Shown here in pieces: positions 12,731 through 13,454 of a stretch of DNA of 13,454 nt. The DNA comes from Acidobacteriota bacterium (GTDB lineage: Bacteria; Acidobacteriota; Blastocatellia; Pyrinomonadales; Pyrinomonadaceae), in assembly GCA_963169175.1 (NCBI GenBank), contig CAUJFK010000311.1, positions 1 to 13,454 on the forward strand, read 5' to 3'. Each line of letters starts with the position of its first letter. Positions within the stretch are counted from its first letter, which is position 1. The position numbers were made by a program, and so were the translations under genes. The notes under the pieces were generated by a model. That model ran no database searches. It saw nothing but the letters and a program-made list of their open reading frames with translations, and was not told the DNA's origin.

Positions 12731-13204
12731 ATGGAACCTAGAATTAACGCAAAGGAAATTGGGCATGAGGCGTACAGGACGATGCTTGGGTTTTCGTCCT
12801 ATTTGGCAAAGTGCACGATCGAAAAGAAGCTGCAGCATCTCATTGAGTTTCGCGTTTCGCAGATCAATCATTGTGCATATTGCCTTGACATGCATTCGAA
12901 GGACCTGCGGGCTGAGGGCGAGAGCGAGCAGCGTTTGTATATGATCAGCGCGTGGCGCGAGTCGCCCGTTTACACCGAGCGCGAGCGGGCGGCACTTGCG
13001 TGGGCCGAGGCGGTGACGGAGCTGCGGGACGGCGAGGTCTCGGATGCGGTCTATGACGCGGCGCGCAAGGAATTTAGTGATCAGGAACTGATCGACCTGA
13101 CGATGGTCGTGCTCTCGATCAATAATTGGAATCGCCTCAACGTTGCGTTTCGCACCGAAGCGGGTGGATATCAGCCCGGCCAGTGGGTGTCGGCGGGCGG
13201 ATAG
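12731..13204 (+). CDS. AhpD-like carboxymuconolactone decarboxylase-family protein
   Basis: A 157-residue all-helical protein of the AhpD/CMD superfamily. The redox motif HCAYCLDMH places Cys48, Cys51 and His55 in the CxxCxxxH arrangement used by AhpD-type alkylhydroperoxidases, so a thiol-dependent peroxidase or disulfide reductase role is likely. The helix before it (EFRVSQINHC) and the C-terminal VVLSINNWNRLNVAFR (the NxxNR segment) are also typical of this family. The ATG follows AGGAGG (12719-12724) by 6 nt, the clearest ribosome binding site in this part. A GATAAT at 12686-12691 could be its -10, but no matching -35 is seen. It is transcribed against both neighbours, starting 124 bp from the cyclase-family start and ending 15 bp before the stop of the monooxygenase gene, so it appears inserted between two minus-strand genes of one pathway. 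Confidence 0.88.
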   Translation: MEPRINAKEIGHEAYRTMLGFSSYLAKCTIEKKLQHLIEFRVSQINHCAYCLDMHSKDLRAEGESEQRLYMISAWRESPVYTERERAALAWAEAVTELRDGEVSDAVYDAARKEFSDQELIDLTMVVLSINNWNRLNVAFRTEAGGYQPGQWVSAGG

Positions 13205-13220
13205 GCGGCGGCGGGCGGAT
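13191..13220. repeat. 12-bp direct repeat spanning two convergent stop codons
   Basis: CGGCGGGCGGAT occurs at 13191-13202 and again at 13209-13220. The first copy runs into the TAG of the AhpD-like gene and the second into the stop of the minus-strand gene, so the short gap looks like a local duplication. Confidence 0.45.
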
Positions 13221-13454
13221 CAGGTGTTCAGGTTGCCGGAGCGAACCTTTTCGATCACATCGGCGAGGTCGATCTCGTCGGCCTCTCCTGCGTGTGAGCA
13301 AACTTCCATCAGGAATTTATCCTGCGCGTTGCCTTTCTCTTTCGCTTCGGCGTAGGGCAGGTCTTCGCGAAAGGTGACCATTGAATATTTAGAGAAGTAG
13401 TCGGGATAAGTGTGTTCGAGTTTTGGTTCCAGGGCGCGTTTGCGTTGGACAACG
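13220..13454 (-). CDS. kmo: Probable kynurenine 3-monooxygenase, C-terminal part
   Basis: A minus-strand frame is open from the window edge to TGA at 13220-13222, giving 77 C-terminal residues; the start lies outside the window. The segment LEHTYPDYFSKYSMVTF, followed by LPYAEAKEKGNAQDKFL, matches what I recall of the C-terminal region of kynurenine 3-monooxygenase (PxxxxxYxMVTF, then xxYxEA about ten residues on). The FAD-binding Rossmann part cannot be seen. KMO is an NADPH- and FAD-dependent hydroxylase that makes 3-hydroxykynurenine in tryptophan breakdown; the cyclase-family gene at 11809-12606 could supply its substrate. The tail after the motif (ADEIDLADVIEKVRSGNLNT) is acidic and has no membrane helix, unlike mitochondrial KMO. 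Another class A flavin monooxygenase is the alternative. Confidence 0.65.
   Translation of the reverse strand, partial: VVQRKRALEPKLEHTYPDYFSKYSMVTFREDLPYAEAKEKGNAQDKFLMEVCSHAGEADEIDLADVIEKVRSGNLNT

Overview
The window is chromosomal-looking bacterial DNA of moderately high GC with mostly housekeeping genes. The gene content and protein style resemble an Acidobacteriota of the Blastocatellia/Pyrinomonadaceae kind: HEAT-repeat C-terminus, a stand-alone partner-switch pair, a BON lipoprotein beside a BON/LysM protein, an ArsR-SRPBCC pair and a TIGR01777 epimerase. That taxonomic placement is an inference from recalled family likeness, not from a marker gene. I see no rRNA, tRNA, CRISPR array, integrase or transposase.

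Layout. 1-517: 3' end of a HEAT-repeat protein (+), closed by a strong bidirectional hairpin terminator (552-588). 659-1555: STAS antagonist and RsbW-like kinase (both -), a partner-switch module with no sigma factor or phosphatase in view. 1636-3476: aroA-aroK (+), two shikimate-pathway enzymes almost touching. 3656-4537: a double-BON lipoprotein and a BON/LysM protein resembling the K+-binding protein Kbp (+), with a good promoter and terminator. 4583-5457: a divergent ArsR-type repressor (-) and SRPBCC/AHSA1 protein (+), whose shared 56-bp control region carries overlapping promoters and a palindrome lying exactly between the -35 and -10. 5509-7131: nadB, L-aspartate oxidase (+). 7181-7452: a 272-bp composite palindromic element with 34-nt terminal inverted repeats and no coding capacity. 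7566-9164: AMP-forming acyl-CoA ligase (+). 9221-9274: a small interspersed-type repeat. 9362-10641: lipid-anchored c-type cytochrome and a TIGR01777 NAD-dependent epimerase (+). 10668-11648: a stand-alone predicted cysteine peptidase/amidase (-). 11809-12606: cyclase-family metal hydrolase (-), probably a kynurenine formamidase. 12731-13204: AhpD-like peroxidase-family protein (+). 13220-13454: 3' end of a probable kynurenine 3-monooxygenase (-), running off the right edge and lacking any start codon in view.

How the parts work together. Three biosynthetic or catabolic themes appear: aromatic amino acid precursors (aroA, aroK), quinolinate/NAD synthesis from aspartate (nadB), and, at the right edge, apparent tryptophan breakdown through kynurenine (formamidase plus monooxygenase). 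Regulation or stress is represented by the partner-switch pair, the ArsR-SRPBCC pair and the BON/LysM pair.

I did not find a clearly new multi-gene system. The items most worth a second look are the composite palindromic element, the compact arsR-SRPBCC control region with a probably leaderless arsR, the unassigned cysteine-peptidase protein, and the split kynurenine genes.
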